The notes below the pieces were generated by a model. It made no database searches. It was not told the origin of the DNA and was given only the letters and a program-made list of their open reading frames with translations. Shown here piece by piece: positions 63,267-64,000 of a stretch of 64,000 nucleotides of DNA (within the stretch, counting starts at the first letter, position 1; each line of letters starts with the position of its first letter). A program made the translations under genes and the position numbers. This DNA comes from Clusia tigrina (taxonomy: Eukaryota > Arthropoda > Insecta > Diptera > Clusiidae), in the NCBI GenBank assembly GCA_920105625.2, contig OV050031.1, forward strand, positions 52,036,205 to 52,100,204, written 5' to 3'.

Positions 63267-64000
63267 GAAATATTGTTATAACAGTGCTACCTTTGAGTAA
63301 ATAATTAAATACTGATGCAACTTCAAAATTCACTAACTTTTATACTGTGGGTAATATAACTATCAAAGTTTGCAACATTGCATTGCTGTAACTGTTTACT
63401 GGTGCTTCATAAAAACTTGAAATTTTTTGACAATAAAGTACCATTGTCAATTTGAGATATCGGCATAACAGTGCTACCCTTGAGTAAAAATTTAAACACT
63501 AATGCAACTTCAAAATTCACTAACTTTTATACTGTGCGTAGTATAACTATCAAAGTTTGCAATATTGAAATGCTGTAACTTTTTACTGGAGTGTCATAAG
63601 ACCTTGAAATTTTATGACAATAAACTACTATTGTCAATTTAAAATATCGGTATAACAGTGCTACGTTTGAGTAAAAAGTGAAACACTGATGCAACTTAAA
63701 AATACAATAAATTTTATACTGTGCGTAATGTAACTATCAGAGTTTGCAACATTGAAATGCTGTAAATTTTTACTGGTGCATCATAAGACCTTGAAATTTT
63801 GTGACAATAATGTACTATTATCAATTTGAAATATCGTATAATAGAGCTGATTTTGAGTAAAAAATTAAACACTGATGCTACTTAAAACTTCACTATTTTT
63901 TATACTGTGCGTAATATAACTATCAAAGTTTGCAACATTGAAATGCTGTAAATTTTTACTGGTGCCTCATAAAAACTTGAAATTTTGTGACAATAAAGTA
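63267..64000 (+). repeat. HOR unit A10, cut by the window end
   Basis: First 734 bp of another A unit (m1 to most of m4), with the m1, m2 and m3 variants of A8 and A9. Private: aaaaaattaaacactgatgc in m4. The array clearly continues beyond the window. Confidence 0.92.

Larger units (their letters stand above)
1..64000 (+). repeat. Satellite DNA array, ~187 bp monomer, head to tail
   Basis: The entire window is built from one tandemly repeated monomer of 184-188 bp, all in the same orientation, about 340 copies. Landmarks that return every 186-188 bp include atatcggtataacagtgcta, cttttatactgtgcgtaata and ttttgtgacaata. The repeat starts before base 1 and continues past base 64000, so neither edge of the array is seen. 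Consensus GC is about 30%. There is no interruption by unique DNA, a mobile element or an inverted segment. Long arrays of nucleosome-sized AT-rich monomers with higher-order structure are typical of eukaryotic centromeric or pericentromeric heterochromatin; the centromeric role is inference, since the sequence alone cannot show it. I do not recognise the family. Confidence 0.98.

Noticed and set aside
1..64000. CRISPR array
   Set aside because: The repeats are contiguous 187 bp monomers with no alternation of short constant repeats and unique spacers, and the context is eukaryotic satellite DNA.
1..64000. CENP-B box
   Set aside because: No motif with the ttcg...a..cggg pattern was found. 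The only ttcg occurrences (aaaattcgcaaac in zones 1-3) lack the downstream cggg.
1..64000. AATAAA polyadenylation signals and TATA-like motifs in the monomers
   Set aside because: gacaataaag and tataac recur in the monomers simply because the sequence is AT-rich and repeated; no transcription unit accompanies them.
1..64000. Phased A/T tracts implying intrinsic bending every ~10 bp
   Set aside because: The A/T runs in the consensus lie at uneven spacings (roughly 12 to 29 bp), which does not support a 10-10.5 bp phase by eye.
1..64000. Assignment to a named satellite family or species
   Set aside because: Nothing in the monomer matches a family I can recognise with confidence; a database search of the consensus would be needed to name it.

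Overview
The whole 64 kb window is one uninterrupted, head-to-tail tandem satellite DNA array. It holds no gene, no RNA gene, no transposon and no unique-sequence island that I can find. The unit is a monomer of about 187 bp (consensus about 30% GC), present roughly 340 times, always in the same orientation. This organisation is expected in centromeric or pericentromeric heterochromatin of a eukaryote, and 187 bp is in the nucleosome-sized range common for centromeric satellites. I do not recognise the satellite family and cannot name the organism. No CENP-B-box-like motif was seen. Short open frames of about 60-98 codons on the minus strand are chance readings of the repeat.

Layout, left to right. 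Zone 1 (1-5950): diverged monomers in a long higher-order repeat (HOR), in which 1-2020 recurs at 3922-5755 with one monomer missing; poly-A-interrupted monomers are private to this zone. Zone 2 (5951-9870): mostly diverged monomers with little regular higher-order order. Zone 3 (9871-20200): an HOR of about 3.3-3.9 kb in about three copies, offset by 3877 bp and then 3475/3288 bp, with an apparently perfect 738 bp tandem duplication at 11384-12859. Zone 4 (20200-44467): a mosaic of recurring blocks, including a tandem duplication of about 3 kb (27.45-33.6 kb, offset 2970 then 3157 bp) and a 1.2 kb block recurring at an offset of 3172 bp. Zone 5 (44468-64000): a highly regular six-monomer HOR in two forms, A (1122 bp) and B (1083 bp; A-like but with 14 bp and 26 bp deletions and two exchanged monomers). 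From 46.7 kb these alternate A-B, giving a 2205 bp twelve-monomer super-repeat. The alternation breaks once, at 54449-55568.

Read as a history, regularity rises from left to right. The left side looks like the old, decayed flank of the array and the right side like the recently amplified part, perhaps leading to an active core beyond the window. Nested private variants in zone 5 show neighbouring units sharing mutations, as expected from unequal crossing-over and gene conversion. Nearly every monomer carries a 22 bp dyad (8 bp arms, 6 bp spacer), the best candidate for a functional element. It is disrupted in some monomer types and restored by a compensatory change in another.
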